NCBI GenBank assembly: GCA_014132615.1 | Contig: BMAH01000030.1 | Span: 62,001-126,000, forward strand | Direction: 5' to 3' | Length of the DNA stretch: 64,000 nt | From: Gammaproteobacteria bacterium | Lineage (GTDB): Bacteria > Pseudomonadota > Gammaproteobacteria > DSM-16500 | In this document: in pieces, positions 45,450 to 56,525 of the stretch | How positions within the stretch are numbered: position 1 is the first letter of the stretch | Layout: each line of letters begins with the position of its first letter | The notes under the pieces: model-generated | The model's database searches: none | What the model was told of the DNA's origin: nothing | What the model saw: the letters and a program-made list of their open reading frames with translations, nothing else | Made by a program: the position numbers and the translations under genes

Positions 45450-46766
45450 ATGTTTAGAAAAGCTAATTTAAAAAAATTCAAAGCTAAATATAATGAATTA
45501 TTAAATAATGTAGATATAAAAAACTTAATTTCTGCGCAAAGGCAGTTTGAAAAAGCAGAAACTGAGGAAGAGATTAGAACTTCTCAACAACAATTAAGTG
45601 AAGCAGCAAAAAAGCTGCAAAAATATAATTTAGAAGGAGTAGTAGCATTTGCGGAGGCAGCAAAAAAAGAATATGACAAATTAGTAAAGCAGGGAATAAA
45701 AAATCGTGGGAAAAAATCCAACTCAGGAAATGCTTCCCCCATTATAACAAAACGCACTTCACCCAGTATTTCGCGAAAACAATCTGCCAGTAATTCTGCT
45801 AGTAATTCTACGAGTAATTCCACAAGTAATTCCACGAGCACATCACCTATAACGAGTAGAAAAAACTCATTAAGTGATGCTTATGATAGTTCAGAAATAA
45901 GTACATCACTTAGTGATTCCAATGATAGTAGCTTAGAGGGAGGCTGGATACCTGAATCGCCTAGAATGGGTAATTCATCTAATTCGGGTAGAGAATCTTC
46001 TTTTGGTGATTTGTCAGATATTAGTTTAGAGCATTCCCCTACTAGTACGCGACGAGCTTCTTTGGGAGATTTATCGGATACTACTTCAGTATCAGTTAAT
46101 AAGGTGTTATTGAAACCGTTAGATGAAACTGTAGAAAAAAAATTAATAATATATAAAGCTTTTCATGGGAAAATCGCATTGGATCATAAATTGACTGATT
46201 TATATAAAAGTTATCCTGATGTAAAAGCCATGAATAAATTTATAGGCGCAGTATATTGGCTAAAACAGTTATGGCAAAAAGATGAAGCGGCATTAGTACA
46301 TGAGAAGATGTTTAAACCGATGCTTGCCGAAGGGCAGCTACTTCTTGCAAGTTTAAGGTCAGGAGAATTTTCTAAGCAGAAAATTACAGAGGTAGAACGG
46401 TATCAAAATAAACTTGTAAAATTTATAAGGGAAGAAGAAGTTTTGGAAAAAAGTGAGAATGAACAGTCAATGCGGATGAGGAAATTAATGGAAGAAGATC
46501 GTCTTGCAGGACTTAGAAATTTACAAGCAGATTTACAAAAATATCAAAGAAAAATCAATCCTAGACAAGTGGGTATTAGCGAGGCCACTGACAAATCTAA
46601 ATCAACATTGAGTAAATCTAATTCTCAACGATTTACTCAATCAACCTCAGAAGTTAGCATTAGTAGAGCTCGAGGATTTTTTAAGACAGCTTCAAGTCGC
46701 GATGTAAGGGTCAGAAAAGGTGCAACTAAATCTTCATCGATAGAAAGGCCAAAACCTAAGGGTTAG
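45450..46766 (+). CDS. Ser-rich, coiled-coil unknown protein, candidate effector
   Basis: 438 residues, not recognised. TTAGGA lies before the ATG. Residues 1-85 are basic coiled coil; 95-210 are a low-complexity Ser/Asn/Thr segment with a tandem SNST run and repeated SLSDxxDSS- and [24 protein letters not shown] phosphosite-like patches. Residues 215-370 are helical, and the end is basic and Ser-rich. No signal or membrane segment. Long Ser-rich linkers with RRAS/SPR-type kinase sites are unusual in bacterial housekeeping proteins and common in eukaryote-directed effectors. Lies alone between mutS and rluB; its 3' end overlaps rluB by 11 bp. Confidence 0.6.
   Translation: MFRKANLKKFKAKYNELLNNVDIKNLISAQRQFEKAETEEEIRTSQQQLSEAAKKLQKYNLEGVVAFAEAAKKEYDKLVKQGIKNRGKKSNSGNASPIITKRTSPSISRKQSASNSASNSTSNSTSNSTSTSPITSRKNSLSDAYDSSEISTSLSDSNDSSLEGGWIPESPRMGNSSNSGRESSFGDLSDISLEHSPTSTRRASLGDLSDTTSVSVNKVLLKPLDETVEKKLIIYKAFHGKIALDHKLTDLYKSYPDVKAMNKFIGAVYWLKQLWQKDEAALVHEKMFKPMLAEGQLLLASLRSGEFSKQKITEVERYQNKLVKFIREEEVLEKSENEQSMRMRKLMEEDRLAGLRNLQADLQKYQRKINPRQVGISEATDKSKSTLSKSNSQRFTQSTSEVSISRARGFFKTASSRDVRVRKGATKSSSIERPKPKG
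45781..45840 (+). repeat. 12-bp tandem repeat coding (SNST)n
   Basis: About five imperfect copies of AGTAATTCCACG-like units in frame inside the Ser-rich gene. Being 12 bp long, copy-number change would keep the frame and alter only the linker length. Confidence 0.75.
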
Positions 46767-47523
46767 TTTTGGCTTCGGATTCTTGTTTAATAAAACTCAA
46801 GAATTGTTCGAGTTCAGCGACTTCATCATCACGCAATTCAATGTAGCGGCCGCGACGTAAATTATTTGGTAAATAAACAGGGCCAAATCTTACGCGAATT
46901 AATCGGCTCACTGTAAAACCTAATGCTTCCCATAAACGACGTACTAATCGATTGCGTCCTTCTTTTACTACCACGTGATACCAATGATTGCTTCCTGTTC
47001 CACCACCATCAGAAATGTGACTGAAGCGCGCCATGCCATCTTCTAGCTTTACGCCTTTTTGCAGCCTAGTTAAGGTTTCACCTGTCACTTCACCTTTTAC
47101 TCTCACTGCATATTCACGCTCTATCTCTGAACTCGGATGCATTAATTGATTAGCTAATTCGCCATCATTGGTAATAAGTAATAAGCCAGAAGTATTAAAA
47201 TCTAATCGCCCTACACATATCCATCGGCTATTTCTTATGAGAGGCAAACTTTCAAAAATAGTGGGCCTACCTTCAGGATCATTGCGAGTGCAAATTTCAC
47301 CTTCAGGTTTATGGTAAATTAAGACTCGCGATTGCTGATTTTTACTTTTTACTAATTTAATTTCTCGTTCATCAACACAAACTTTATCATGATAAGTCAT
47401 GCGGTCGCCGGTTGTTGCTTTACGTCCATTGATAGTAACGCGGCCTTCTTTTATCCAGCCTTCAATTTCACGACGTGAGCCAAGGCCAGCATTCGCTAGG
47501 ACTTTTTGAATTTTTTCACTCAT
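46756..47523 (-). CDS. rluB: Ribosomal large subunit pseudouridine synthase B
   Basis: Makes pseudouridine 2605 in 23S rRNA. 255 residues: S4 domain ([20 protein letters not shown]), catalytic Asp in [20 protein letters not shown], and [17 protein letters not shown] with RLIRVRFGP. The C-terminal tail is short. 9 bp after scpB on the same strand, the usual scpB-rluB pair. Confidence 0.95.
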   Translation of the reverse strand: MSEKIQKVLANAGLGSRREIEGWIKEGRVTINGRKATTGDRMTYHDKVCVDEREIKLVKSKNQQSRVLIYHKPEGEICTRNDPEGRPTIFESLPLIRNSRWICVGRLDFNTSGLLLITNDGELANQLMHPSSEIEREYAVRVKGEVTGETLTRLQKGVKLEDGMARFSHISDGGGTGSNHWYHVVVKEGRNRLVRRLWEALGFTVSRLIRVRFGPVYLPNNLRRGRYIELRDDEVAELEQFLSFIKQESEAKTNP

Positions 47524-47532
47524 TTTGTTTAA

Positions 47533-48243
47533 TTAACCTGTAGCAAGTTCATCAGTTTCTTCATCTTGATTTTCTTCTTCGCCATGCAAAGTAACAACAT
47601 TATTAGTAGGTTCTTCTTCTGTAACAGCGCTTTCTTCAGGAATCATGTCGCTATCATTGGGACCTATGTCGCTATTTTCCAAGGCGAGTTGAACTTGTAA
47701 TTTAGCTTCTTGTGCTTCAATATTTGCAAATTCAGTTAGTGAAGGTAAATCAGTGAGGGATTTTAAATTAAAATAATCTAAGAATGTTTTGGTAGTACCG
47801 TAAATAGCAGGTTTGCCTGGTACTTCGCGGTAACCCATTACACGTATCCATTCTCTTTCTTGTAACGTTTTAACAATATTACTGTTAACAGTGACACCAC
47901 GTATTTCTTCAATTTCAGCACGAGTAATTGGCTGCTTATAAGCAATGATAGCCAATGTTTCTAGGAAAGCGCGAGAATAGCGGGGTGCACGTTCTGTCCA
48001 TAAACGAGATAGCCAGGGGCTAAGTTCAGCCTTTGCTTGCAAACGATAACCGCTTGCGATTTCTGCTAATTCTATCCCTCTGTCTGTATAACTTTCTTGC
48101 AAGGAAGCCAGCAGGGATTTAATGTCAGCAGCCGAGGGTTGTTCTTGTTCGGGGAAAAGGTTTTGTAATGCTCCAATAGTTAATGGTTCACCCGCAATCA
48201 TGAGGGCGGCTTCAATAATGGCTTGCATCTTTTCACGTGTCAT
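47533..48243 (-). CDS. scpB: Segregation and condensation protein B
   Basis: 236 residues. Two winged helices (MQAIIEAALMIAGEPLTIGA; ETLAIIAYKQPITRAEIEEI with RGVTVNSNIVKTLQERE) and an acidic C-terminal extension. Binds ScpA and SMC in the condensin complex. scpA, normally just upstream, is absent here: ribF is divergent 93 bp away. Confidence 0.94.
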   Translation of the reverse strand: MTREKMQAIIEAALMIAGEPLTIGALQNLFPEQEQPSAADIKSLLASLQESYTDRGIELAEIASGYRLQAKAELSPWLSRLWTERAPRYSRAFLETLAIIAYKQPITRAEIEEIRGVTVNSNIVKTLQEREWIRVMGYREVPGKPAIYGTTKTFLDYFNLKSLTDLPSLTEFANIEAQEAKLQVQLALENSDIGPNDSDMIPEESAVTEEEPTNNVVTLHGEEENQDEETDELATG

Positions 48244-48336
48244 AGGTATTTCTCCCCTTTTTCATGCCTACATGCTAGCAAAAAGCGCTCGATTATCATA
48301 CAGTTTCCATCTTTAATATTGCCTATTTGAGATTTT

Positions 48337-49278
48337 ATGCCAACTCGATTAATCCGTTCTGTACATAATCTTACCCCCCATCAGCAGGGCGGGGTGCTTA
48401 CGATAGGCAATTTTGACGGGGTTCATGTAGGTCATCAACATTTAATTACTAAGACAATTGAAGCAGCCCATGCACGTCAATCTCCTGCGGTATTGATGAC
48501 GTTTGAACCGCATCCGTTTGAATTTTTCGCTGGAGATAATTTAGTTATTCCGCGCATCACAAGGTTGAGAGAAAAATTTTGTGCCCTTTCAGCCTGCGGG
48601 ATAGAAAATGTGTTAATATTACCTTTTAATCAAGCACTTGCTAATTTAACAGCGCGGGAATTTGTACAAACTATTATCGTAGGTGCCTTAAAAACGAAAC
48701 ATATCGTGATTGGCGATGATTTCCGTTTTGGCTACCAACGCCAAGGTGATTTTGCTTTATTAGAGCAGATGGGTAAGGAATACGGCTTTACTGTTCAACC
48801 AACAGACACCGTCATGGTGGATAATGAAAGAGTAAGCAGTACACGTGTTAGACAAGCACTTGCTCAGGGCGATCATGAATTAATCAAACGATTATTGGGT
48901 CATCCCTATACGATGTTAGGTCGTGTGCGATTAGGTGATCAACGCGGACGGCAATGGGGCTTTCCTACTGCCAACATCTACCTTCATAGACGCTTGACAC
49001 CCGTTAAAGGTGTTTATACTGTTTATATGCACGGAATTACACCTAAGCCTTTACCTGGTGTAGCAAATGTAGGTACACGTCCTACCATAGATGGTACGAA
49101 AACCCTACTCGAGGTACACTTACTCAATTTTAATCAAGATATTTATGGTCGTTACGTAGAAATTGAATTTTGCAAAAAATTACGTGACGAAAAAAGATAC
49201 GCAAATTTTGATTTGCTGAAAGAGCAAATCGCAAACGATGTAATCACAGCCAAACATTATTTTAAAGACTCAATGTGA
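48337..49278 (+). CDS. ribF: Bifunctional riboflavin kinase/FAD synthetase
   Basis: Makes FMN and then FAD. 313 residues: N-terminal nucleotidyltransferase with [15 protein letters not shown] and [16 protein letters not shown], plus S-S-T-R-VR motif; C-terminal kinase with [14 protein letters not shown] and [10 protein letters not shown]. First gene of ribF-ileS-lspA, the usual gammaproteobacterial order. Confidence 0.97.
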   Translation: MPTRLIRSVHNLTPHQQGGVLTIGNFDGVHVGHQHLITKTIEAAHARQSPAVLMTFEPHPFEFFAGDNLVIPRITRLREKFCALSACGIENVLILPFNQALANLTAREFVQTIIVGALKTKHIVIGDDFRFGYQRQGDFALLEQMGKEYGFTVQPTDTVMVDNERVSSTRVRQALAQGDHELIKRLLGHPYTMLGRVRLGDQRGRQWGFPTANIYLHRRLTPVKGVYTVYMHGITPKPLPGVANVGTRPTIDGTKTLLEVHLLNFNQDIYGRYVEIEFCKKLRDEKRYANFDLLKEQIANDVITAKHYFKDSM

Positions 49279-49288
49279 GATGGGTGCC

Positions 49289-52102
49289 ATGACAGATTAT
49301 AAAAATACATTAAATTTGCCCCAAACTGATTTTCCTATGAAAGCTAACTTGCCTACACGCGAACCACACATTTTGCAAAAGTGGAATGAAATCGCACTCT
49401 ATGAAAAATTACGTGAATTGGGTAAGGGTAAGAAAAAATTTATTCTGCTTGATGGACCACCTTATGCAAACGGCCGCCTACACTTAGGTCATGCGGTTAA
49501 TAAAATTTTGAAAGACATGGTGGTTAAATCAAAAACCTTAAGCGGTTATGACGCGCCTTTTGTTCCGGGTTGGGATTGTCACGGTTTGCCTATTGAATTA
49601 AATGTAGAAAAAAAACACGGCAAACCTGGCCGTAAAATTACGGCAAAAGATTTTAGAGCAGCTTGTCGTGAATATGCTGCTTCGCAAGTGGATGTGCAGC
49701 GTGATGAATTTATTCGTTTAGGGGTAATAGGTGATTGGTTTAATCCTTATCTCACTATGGATTTTACTTATGAAGCAAATACCATTCGTGCACTCGGTAA
49801 CATTATTAAAAATAATCATGTAGAAAAAGGTTATAAACCTGTTCACTGGTGTTTGGATTGCAGTTCTGCACTGGCAGAAGCAGAGGTTGAATATGCAGAA
49901 AAAACCTCACCGTCTATTGATGTTAGGTTTAGAGTAGAAAATAGCACCGATTTTTTAAGCCGTTTTAAAGAAGTAGAAACAGGTACAAGTCCTATTTCTA
50001 TACCTATTTGGACGACAACACCTTGGAGTTTGCCAGGCAATCAAGCGGTAGCATTAAATCCCTTATTAAATTATGTTTTAATCGAGTGTGATGACAAAGA
50101 ACAAGTACTCATTGCTGAAGATTTAATGTTAGCAGTAATGGGACGTTATCAAGTTAATACTTTCCGTATTTTAGGCAAAGAATTAGGGCAAGCCTTTCTC
50201 GGTGTTAAATTAGTTCATCCTTTTTATGCTAAAGAAGTTCCTGTTGTATTAAGCGATCACGTTGTAGTGGAATCAGGTACAGGTGCAGTGCATATTGCGC
50301 CAGCACATGGTGAAGATGATTATCGAGTAGGTAAACAGTATCAATTAGCGTTAGATAACCCAGTCGGTGATGATGGTTGTTACGTGCCTGATACACCCCT
50401 TTTAGCAGGTATGCATGTTACAAAAGCCAATGAAAAAATTATAGAGATACTTGAAGCCAAACAAGTGTTATTAGCAAATACGACACTGCGTCATAGCTAT
50501 CCTCATTGTTGGCGGCATAAAACACCAATCATTTTTAGAGCCACACCGCAATGGTTTATCAGCTTAAGTAAACATCATTTACGTGAATCTGCTTTACGTG
50601 CTATTTCACAAGTTGATTGGATACCTGAATGGGGTGAGGCGCGCATACAAAGTATGATAGCTAATCGCCCTGATTGGTGTATTTCACGGCAGCGAACTTG
50701 GGGTGTGCCGCTGACTTTATTTATTCATAAATTAACTGGTAAATTGCATACACGCACAGAAGAGTTAATTGAAGCAGTTGCCTTGCGTGTTGAGAAAGAA
50801 GGGATTGAGGCATGGTTTAGTTTAGATGCGCATGAATTGTTAGGTGAAGAAGCAAATCAATATCAAAAAATAGTCGATGTTTTAGATGTCTGGTTTGATT
50901 CAGGTGTTGCACCTGAATGTGTATTGAAAGTAAGGCCTGAATTGCAATTTCCTGCCAATATGGTGTTAGAAGGTTCTGATCAGCATAGAGGTTGGTTTCA
51001 ATCGCAAATGCTTACTTCCGTTGCTATCAATGATCAAGAACCTTATCGCAGTGTACTTACCCATGGGTTTGTCGTTGATGGGCAAGGGCGTAAAATGTCT
51101 AAATCGATAGGCAACATCATTGCGCCGGAAGAGGTAATACAATCCTTAGGCGCAGATATTCTTCGTTTATGGGTCGCTTCCATTGATTATAGAAATGAAA
51201 TTGCAGCTTCTAAAGAAATTTTAACTCGCACTTCTGAAACATATAGACGTATTCGTAATACCGCTCGCTTTTTGCTAGCAAATTTACATGGATTTGATCC
51301 TAGCAAAGATAAAGTTGATCCCGATGACATGGTGATGTTAGATCGTTGGATCATGGAAAAAGCGCGCGTCATTCAAGAAGAAATAAAAGAAGCTTACGAG
51401 AGTTATCAATTCCATTTAATTGTGCAAAAGCTACATCATTTTTGTGTTACCGACTTAGGTGGTTTCTATTTGGATATCATCAAAGATAGACAATACACTA
51501 TGCAAACAAAGGCCGTTGCAAGACGTTCAGCACAAACGGCGCTTTATCATATTGCGCATGCTTTAGTGCGATGGATGGCACCTATCATGAGTTTTACTGC
51601 AGAAGAAATATGGGAGTATTTACCTGGCGAACGTGAAGAATCTGTGCTGATGGCAGAATGGTATCAAGCATTGCCTATTCTCTCTAGCGAAGAACCAATA
51701 AATATTGCATTCTGGGATACAGTAAGAGCAGTGCGTGATGCAGTCAATAAAGAAATTGAAAACCAACGTAATGCAGGCAAAATTGGCTCTGCATTAGAAG
51801 CAGAAGTGTATTTATATTGCGGTGCACAACTCAAAGATTTATTAGATGAATTAGGCGATGAATTACGTTTTGTGTTAATTACATCGTTTGCAAAAGTTAT
51901 CGCAGAACATGCAGGACCTGTCGATAGAATAGTGACAGACGTACCTGGTTTAGCATTAAAGATTGAAGCAACTACCCATGCAAAATGTGAACGTTGCTGG
52001 CATCGATGTGCAGATGTAAATAGCAACGCTTCCTATCCAGGATTGTGCGGTCGTTGCGTTTTAAATGTAGCGGGCTCAGGTGAAATAAGGAAATTTGCAT
52101 GA
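49289..52102 (+). CDS. ileS: Isoleucyl-tRNA synthetase
   Basis: 937 residues from ATG 49289 ([20 protein letters not shown] as in E. coli); ATG 49280 is less likely. Class I HIGH motif in [19 protein letters not shown], editing domain with [12 protein letters not shown] and [21 protein letters not shown] in [10 protein letters not shown], and a C-terminal zinc finger CERCW-CGRC. 10 bp after ribF; its stop overlaps the lspA start (ATGA). Confidence 0.97.
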   Translation: MTDYKNTLNLPQTDFPMKANLPTREPHILQKWNEIALYEKLRELGKGKKKFILLDGPPYANGRLHLGHAVNKILKDMVVKSKTLSGYDAPFVPGWDCHGLPIELNVEKKHGKPGRKITAKDFRAACREYAASQVDVQRDEFIRLGVIGDWFNPYLTMDFTYEANTIRALGNIIKNNHVEKGYKPVHWCLDCSSALAEAEVEYAEKTSPSIDVRFRVENSTDFLSRFKEVETGTSPISIPIWTTTPWSLPGNQAVALNPLLNYVLIECDDKEQVLIAEDLMLAVMGRYQVNTFRILGKELGQAFLGVKLVHPFYAKEVPVVLSDHVVVESGTGAVHIAPAHGEDDYRVGKQYQLALDNPVGDDGCYVPDTPLLAGMHVTKANEKIIEILEAKQVLLANTTLRHSYPHCWRHKTPIIFRATPQWFISLSKHHLRESALRAISQVDWIPEWGEARIQSMIANRPDWCISRQRTWGVPLTLFIHKLTGKLHTRTEELIEAVALRVEKEGIEAWFSLDAHELLGEEANQYQKIVDVLDVWFDSGVAPECVLKVRPELQFPANMVLEGSDQHRGWFQSQMLTSVAINDQEPYRSVLTHGFVVDGQGRKMSKSIGNIIAPEEVIQSLGADILRLWVASIDYRNEIAASKEILTRTSETYRRIRNTARFLLANLHGFDPSKDKVDPDDMVMLDRWIMEKARVIQEEIKEAYESYQFHLIVQKLHHFCVTDLGGFYLDIIKDRQYTMQTKAVARRSAQTALYHIAHALVRWMAPIMSFTAEEIWEYLPGEREESVLMAEWYQALPILSSEEPINIAFWDTVRAVRDAVNKEIENQRNAGKIGSALEAEVYLYCGAQLKDLLDELGDELRFVLITSFAKVIAEHAGPVDRIVTDVPGLALKIEATTHAKCERCWHRCADVNSNASYPGLCGRCVLNVAGSGEIRKFA

Positions 52103-52572
52103 GATTGAAATCAGGTTTAGCGTGGCTTTGGCTGGCAGTTTTATTTATTGCATTAGATAGGTATAGCAAGGGATGGGTCGTTTCCCACTTAAGCTTGCAC
52201 GAACCTTTAGAAATACTGCCTGTTTTTGATTTAACGTTAGCTTATAACACAGGCGCTGCCTTTAGTTTTTTACATTCAATGTCGGGATGGCAAAATCTAT
52301 TACTAGGTGGTTTAGCTGTCATTATAAGCATTGCTGTACTCATTTGGCTTTCTAGAACGTCTATTAAAGAGTGGTGGTTAAACATCGCTTTATGCTTAAT
52401 ATTAAGCGGTGCGTTAGGCAATGCGTGGGATAGAGCGCTTTATGGTTACGTCATTGATTTTTTAAGTTTTCATTTAGGCGGTTGGTATTTTGCTATTTTC
52501 AATGTGGCAGATAGCGCCATTTGTGTAGGCGCTTTTATGCTAATTTGGTATTGGTTTAGGAAGTCAGAATAA
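52099..52572 (+). CDS. lspA: Lipoprotein signal peptidase
   Basis: 157-residue inner-membrane aspartyl protease that cleaves prolipoproteins. Four transmembrane segments. Catalytic Asp motifs: [23 protein letters not shown] and [18 protein letters not shown] overlap with ileS. With lnt in this window, it covers two steps of lipoprotein maturation. Confidence 0.96.
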   Translation: MRLKSGLAWLWLAVLFIALDRYSKGWVVSHLSLHEPLEILPVFDLTLAYNTGAAFSFLHSMSGWQNLLLGGLAVIISIAVLIWLSRTSIKEWWLNIALCLILSGALGNAWDRALYGYVIDFLSFHLGGWYFAIFNVADSAICVGAFMLIWYWFRKSE

Positions 52573-53704
52573 ATTCTTTGATAGTATCAGCCATATAATG
52601 AAAGTCGGGATTATAAGTTAAAGGGCGCCTTTGCTTTTTTGTCATGCCGACTTTCAGTAACCAATCATGTGTATTTTCATCTATACGATTATACGCACCA
52701 AAGGTGATATCAGCTTCATTAGCATGCGATGCATACAGGTAATCACCGTTTTCACCATAATGTTCATTGAAAGCTGAATAAGGCATACCAACATGTGATA
52801 AATGCTCTATGCGTTTATCAGGGTAATGGCTGAGACGTGAAATAATACGTTTATCTTTATACTTTCTTTCCACGCTTGAATAAAGCAACATGCGATTGCG
52901 CTCATGTTTTAACTGAGAAAAAAAGGCCATTGCAGCTTGGCTAGAAATAGTTTCATCTTCTGCACTTAGTATCATTAAAAGCGGTGCAGGTAAGGTTGCT
53001 TCCTTATACTTGTCTTGAATAACGGCTGCTAAAGAATTTAGCTGAACAACAGGATTTAAGGCAATAGAGCGGTATTTTGTATAATCAATTTCATCAACTT
53101 GACATACCCATGGGTTTTTAATGCATATCCAACGTGCAATTTGATGGCAAGTTAGTAATGCGCGTACTGGGGTTTTGATTTGAATAGCGGGTGCTAATAA
53201 AACGAGACCGCTAATTTGTTCGTAATGGAGAGCGTGATATAAACTAAGGGCAGCGCCAGTTGAATAACCCGCTAAAAATAATTGATCAACTTCTTTTTCA
53301 AAGCTTTCTATGCCGTATTTAGCCGCTTTTAACCAATCGTGATAGGTAACATTAAGTAAATCACCTGGTTTAGTGCCATGTCCTGGTAGTAATATGCTGC
53401 GGCATAAAATGCCTTGTGCTTGCAATAAATTAGCTATTTCGCGAAAAGTAAAGGGGGAGTCAAATAAGCCGTGGATAAATAAAACTCCGTATTTAGCCTT
53501 AGATTGCGTAGATCTTAGCTCAAAAGGGCTATTGGCATCGATAATTCGCTTTGCATCAGCAGGAATGCTAAGATCTTGACGACGCTTTTCAATATGATGA
53601 CGGCAGTGAGCGATATAGTCAGGAAAAGATAAAGTCTTATCGATTTCTTGATAGGTGGGCGACTCACTGACTATGTCATATAAGTTGCTAAACATACTAT
53701 TCAA
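52556..53704 (-). CDS. Alpha/beta hydrolase (carboxylesterase-like)
   Basis: 382 residues. Alpha/beta hydrolase with FIHGLFDSPFTFREI, ILLPGHGTKPGDL and nucleophile elbow GYSTGA (Ser near 146); an acid in LSAEDETISSQAA and a catalytic His probably in the HLSHVG segment. The 75-residue N-terminal and 100-residue C-terminal parts extend beyond the minimal fold. No signal peptide. Resembles monoacylglycerol-lipase/carboxylesterase types. Its 3' end overlaps lspA by 17 bp. ATG 53704 or 53695 could start it. Confidence 0.82.
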   Translation of the reverse strand: MNSMFSNLYDIVSESPTYQEIDKTLSFPDYIAHCRHHIEKRRQDLSIPADAKRIIDANSPFELRSTQSKAKYGVLFIHGLFDSPFTFREIANLLQAQGILCRSILLPGHGTKPGDLLNVTYHDWLKAAKYGIESFEKEVDQLFLAGYSTGAALSLYHALHYEQISGLVLLAPAIQIKTPVRALLTCHQIARWICIKNPWVCQVDEIDYTKYRSIALNPVVQLNSLAAVIQDKYKEATLPAPLLMILSAEDETISSQAAMAFFSQLKHERNRMLLYSSVERKYKDKRIISRLSHYPDKRIEHLSHVGMPYSAFNEHYGENGDYLYASHANEADITFGAYNRIDENTHDWLLKVGMTKKQRRPLTYNPDFHYMADTIKEFILTS

Positions 53705-53757
53705 TCTATATTAAAATAGGAATTTAGCCAAGGGGCGTATTAATTTACTAATTTAAG

Positions 53758-54099
53758 ATGAAGAGCATGGTCAATATACTAGCAAGAATAATTCTTTTGT
53801 GCTTTCTTCCAGCTGTAACGTGGGCACAAAATAATGGTGGCGGTTTAGGTGGTGTAGCATTAAACCTCATGGAGCCTGTTACTTTCTTTTCTGATTTTGT
53901 ACAAACCGGCTGCATAGTGATAGGCGGCGCATTTCTTTTCGCGAGTGTCATTAAATATTTTGAACATAAACGCAGCCCGCTTATGGTTCCTATGAGCACA
54001 GTGGTATTTTTAGTCGTTGCCGGCTGTGTTTTACTCTTGTTACCGTTAATCACTTACCTGACTGAAAATGGTGTTCCCTATTTTCTCTTAAGGCGATAA
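53758..54099 (+). CDS. IcmD/DotP- or DotE-like type IVB secretion membrane protein
   Basis: 113 residues: signal-like N terminus (ILARIILLCFLPAVTWA), a glycine-rich stretch (GGGLGGVALNL), and two transmembrane helices with TGCIVIGGAFLFASVIKYFE, HKRSPLMVPMSTVVFLVVAG and CVLLLLPLI. The helix-KxxxHKxxPxxxPxxT-helix layout is that of the paralogous IcmC/DotE and IcmD/DotP proteins of Dot/Icm systems. It is followed by a lipoprotein gene 3 bp later. No other dot/icm gene is near. It may be part of the system encoded elsewhere or a paralogue. Confidence 0.6.
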   Translation: MKSMVNILARIILLCFLPAVTWAQNNGGGLGGVALNLMEPVTFFSDFVQTGCIVIGGAFLFASVIKYFEHKRSPLMVPMSTVVFLVVAGCVLLLLPLITYLTENGVPYFLLRR

Positions 54100-54102
54100 T
54101 GC

Positions 54103-54564
54103 ATGAAACCCTCAATAAAAGTAGTGTCTTTGATAGTATTAGCCTTGATGGTAAGCGGTTGCAAAAATAAAAAATCGTTGACCTACCTTATGCAACATCC
54201 TCATTACGTACAAGAAGAAATTAAAAAATGCCAACCTGGGGAACGGTTATCTCAGGATAAAGCGCATTATTGTGATTTAGTACTCTATGCCGCAGCTAAC
54301 CTCACTTCCCTTATCAATGAAATGGAAGAAGATCCTCAAGAATTTGGCGCAAGAATTTTACGTGAACAAATAAAATTTGCTAATACTAAGCAAACCTTAG
54401 AATTGGCAGAAAAAAATATGGCTTCGCTTAAATCTCAATCACTCCCTTCTACTGAATTACAAAAAGCACAGGCTCAATTAAATGAAATTAAAAAATCTTA
54501 TCATGAGCAGAAACGACAAATTACTGTGCTTTTAGCCGTAGTTGGTATTATGGCTCCTAATTAG
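54103..54564 (+). CDS. EexN-like lipoprotein
   Basis: 153 residues, lipobox MVSGC with Cys20, then LTYLMQHPHYVQEEIKKCQ and a second Cys in HYCDLVLYAAANL, the pattern of EexN-type entry-exclusion/T4SS-linked lipoproteins (short peptide, xxNP, Cys pair). A helical coiled-coil region follows (TKQTLELAEKNMASLKSQ). Cotranscribed with the IcmD-like gene upstream. An accessory role at the secretion channel is inferred. Confidence 0.55.
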   Translation: MKPSIKVVSLIVLALMVSGCKNKKSLTYLMQHPHYVQEEIKKCQPGERLSQDKAHYCDLVLYAAANLTSLINEMEEDPQEFGARILREQIKFANTKQTLELAEKNMASLKSQSLPSTELQKAQAQLNEIKKSYHEQKRQITVLLAVVGIMAPN

Positions 54565-56446
54565 AAGATTTATGCCATCGGTGATGGGCGTGATGAAATT
54601 GTTGAACAATCGCTGCAGCTTCTGCTGGTATTGGCGCTCTAAAAAATAATGATTTATAGCAAAAATGCTTAATGCCAGGTCCATCAAGTTGAGGTATAAG
54701 ATGGTAGACGCAATCTTCATTCATTTGATTCAATATTGATGCGAAGGCATGTAGGTGTTTAGGATTTTGAGCGTAAAAAGACATGATGTGCGTGAGCAGT
54801 CCAACATTTTGTTCATAGGTAAATTCATTAATAAATAATTCAATATTATTTATGTTGACTCTTCCTTCTGCTTTTATAATTTCATTAAAGATAAAGTCCA
54901 TGACTTTACATTTTATTGAACATGGACATTTTTCAAATAAACCTTTTAATAATTTAATACTCCTAGAGGATTTTTTACTTGAAGGTTTTTTCGTGTTTAA
55001 TAATTCGCTAGCTAATCCTAATAACCCTTTTTCAAATTCTTTTGTTTCAGCTCCATTAAGCGTTTGGTAGAGATTGTCGTAATGATCAATCACTTCCCTT
55101 AGCTCTACCCCTGTTTCTTTAGGCAAATTTTTGAGAGTATTACTGCATTTGTTTTGTTGCTCAATATCAAGAAGAGGATATAAATTAATTAAATAGTATT
55201 GAAACATGTCAATATAACCAGTGAAAGCATCGATTAATTCATCTTGTTCATCTTTAGTAAGCAAATTCCAAATACTATCTAATTTGCCATATTGGGTGTG
55301 AAAGTTATTAACGGGTGTATTTTTTATGTGTGTAATAAATTCCCTAATTTGGTTTTCCAGGAAAGACATCCATCTACTGTGAATAACCTGGCGCAATTTG
55401 ATTAGATAAATGAAAAGGTCAGGTGTCAGTTTGGCTTGAATAGAATTAAACATATTATATTGTTGTTTATTATTTAGCCAATGAAGATAGGATAATGCAA
55501 ACTTACAAGCTTTTTTATTTATACGCGCATTGCCATTAGATTTTATTAATTTTTGCATAGATAGCATTATCTCTAGCTTATCTTCTTGAGATAAAACACC
55601 CTCAAAATGAGCTAGACAATCTGCTGCTTCAAATTTGTTTTTAGCAAGTTGCTTTAAAAAGAAAGTCCTCAATTGAGGATAGATTTTATTTGATATTAAA
55701 GGAGCTAAATTAATTAAAATCGAATAAATAGTAGGTTTATTTAAAAAATCCAATGGGTCACTTGTGTTGTCTGTTGAAAGTTCAATTTTTACAATACCAA
55801 ATAAAATACTTTTACTCCTAATTATAGATCTTTTCTCCTGGTCGATTAATTCAGGGGCTTTACCTTTAGTTTCATGAGTTGAATTAATTGCATCTACTAC
55901 CCATTCATCAATTTTTTTAGGTAAATTCCTTAACAATTGACAATGACTAACATAAGAAAGTTTATTTAGCAAAGTTACATCATTTATTTTTTCTATTTCA
56001 TTAGTACCATTAGGGTGATGCCCAATTTCTTGATAGAGATACGCGTCGTAAACATCTTCTAGTTGCCATTTAGATCGAATGATATCAGGTAGAAGAATTT
56101 GATAGATTTTATAAAAAGAAAAGAAGGCACTAAATAATGACGCTAATTCATGACCTTTTATTTCATAAAAATTTTTTCTCAATAATGTAATTATGTTGAG
56201 AATAAAAGGATGTAATTGGTTGGGAATAGCATTGTTATTGTCTTGTTGTTTTCCATTTTTAAGCTTTTGGTATCGATTTAAAATAAATGCAACAAAAGGT
56301 TTATTTAAGTTACTATCTTCCTTCTTTTTTTGATAATGTTGTAACAAAGTAATTAATAAATTAGCTGCATCGAATATTTTTTGGTTGCATTGCAGTTTTA
56401 TAATGGTTGATTTGTAAGCTTTTACAGATTTTTCCTTGATATGCAT
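54557..56446 (-). CDS. Large helical unknown protein, candidate effector
   Basis: 629 residues from ATG 56446, chosen because AGGAAA lies 7 nt before it and because the longer frame (from 56587) would overlap rlmH with a non-conserved hydrophobic segment. Almost all-alpha, no signal or membrane segment, with HEAT-like helical spacing (LKQLAKNKFEAADCLAHFEG, LYPLLDIEQQNKCSNTLKNL), Lys/Asn-rich. The end is His-rich (FHHAHHRWHKSSN). Not recognised. It is inserted at the 3' end of the lnt-rlmH operon. Effector role is inferred from context and composition. Confidence 0.6.
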   Translation of the reverse strand: MHIKEKSVKAYKSTIIKLQCNQKIFDAANLLITLLQHYQKKKEDSNLNKPFVAFILNRYQKLKNGKQQDNNNAIPNQLHPFILNIITLLRKNFYEIKGHELASLFSAFFSFYKIYQILLPDIIRSKWQLEDVYDAYLYQEIGHHPNGTNEIEKINDVTLLNKLSYVSHCQLLRNLPKKIDEWVVDAINSTHETKGKAPELIDQEKRSIIRSKSILFGIVKIELSTDNTSDPLDFLNKPTIYSILINLAPLISNKIYPQLRTFFLKQLAKNKFEAADCLAHFEGVLSQEDKLEIMLSMQKLIKSNGNARINKKACKFALSYLHWLNNKQQYNMFNSIQAKLTPDLFIYLIKLRQVIHSRWMSFLENQIREFITHIKNTPVNNFHTQYGKLDSIWNLLTKDEQDELIDAFTGYIDMFQYYLINLYPLLDIEQQNKCSNTLKNLPKETGVELREVIDHYDNLYQTLNGAETKEFEKGLLGLASELLNTKKPSSKKSSRSIKLLKGLFEKCPCSIKCKVMDFIFNEIIKAEGRVNINNIELFINEFTYEQNVGLLTHIMSFYAQNPKHLHAFASILNQMNEDCVYHLIPQLDGPGIKHFCYKSLFFRAPIPAEAAAIVQQFHHAHHRWHKSSN

Positions 56447-56525
56447 TGTTTTTCCTGGGTGATCAATATTGATGCGCAAGCTTACATCAACTTGATAAAT
56501 ATCAAAACTGCATTTTCTTATAATA

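Noticed and set aside
45781-45840. CRISPR array
   Set aside because: The repeats are short, contiguous 12-bp in-frame units without spacers.
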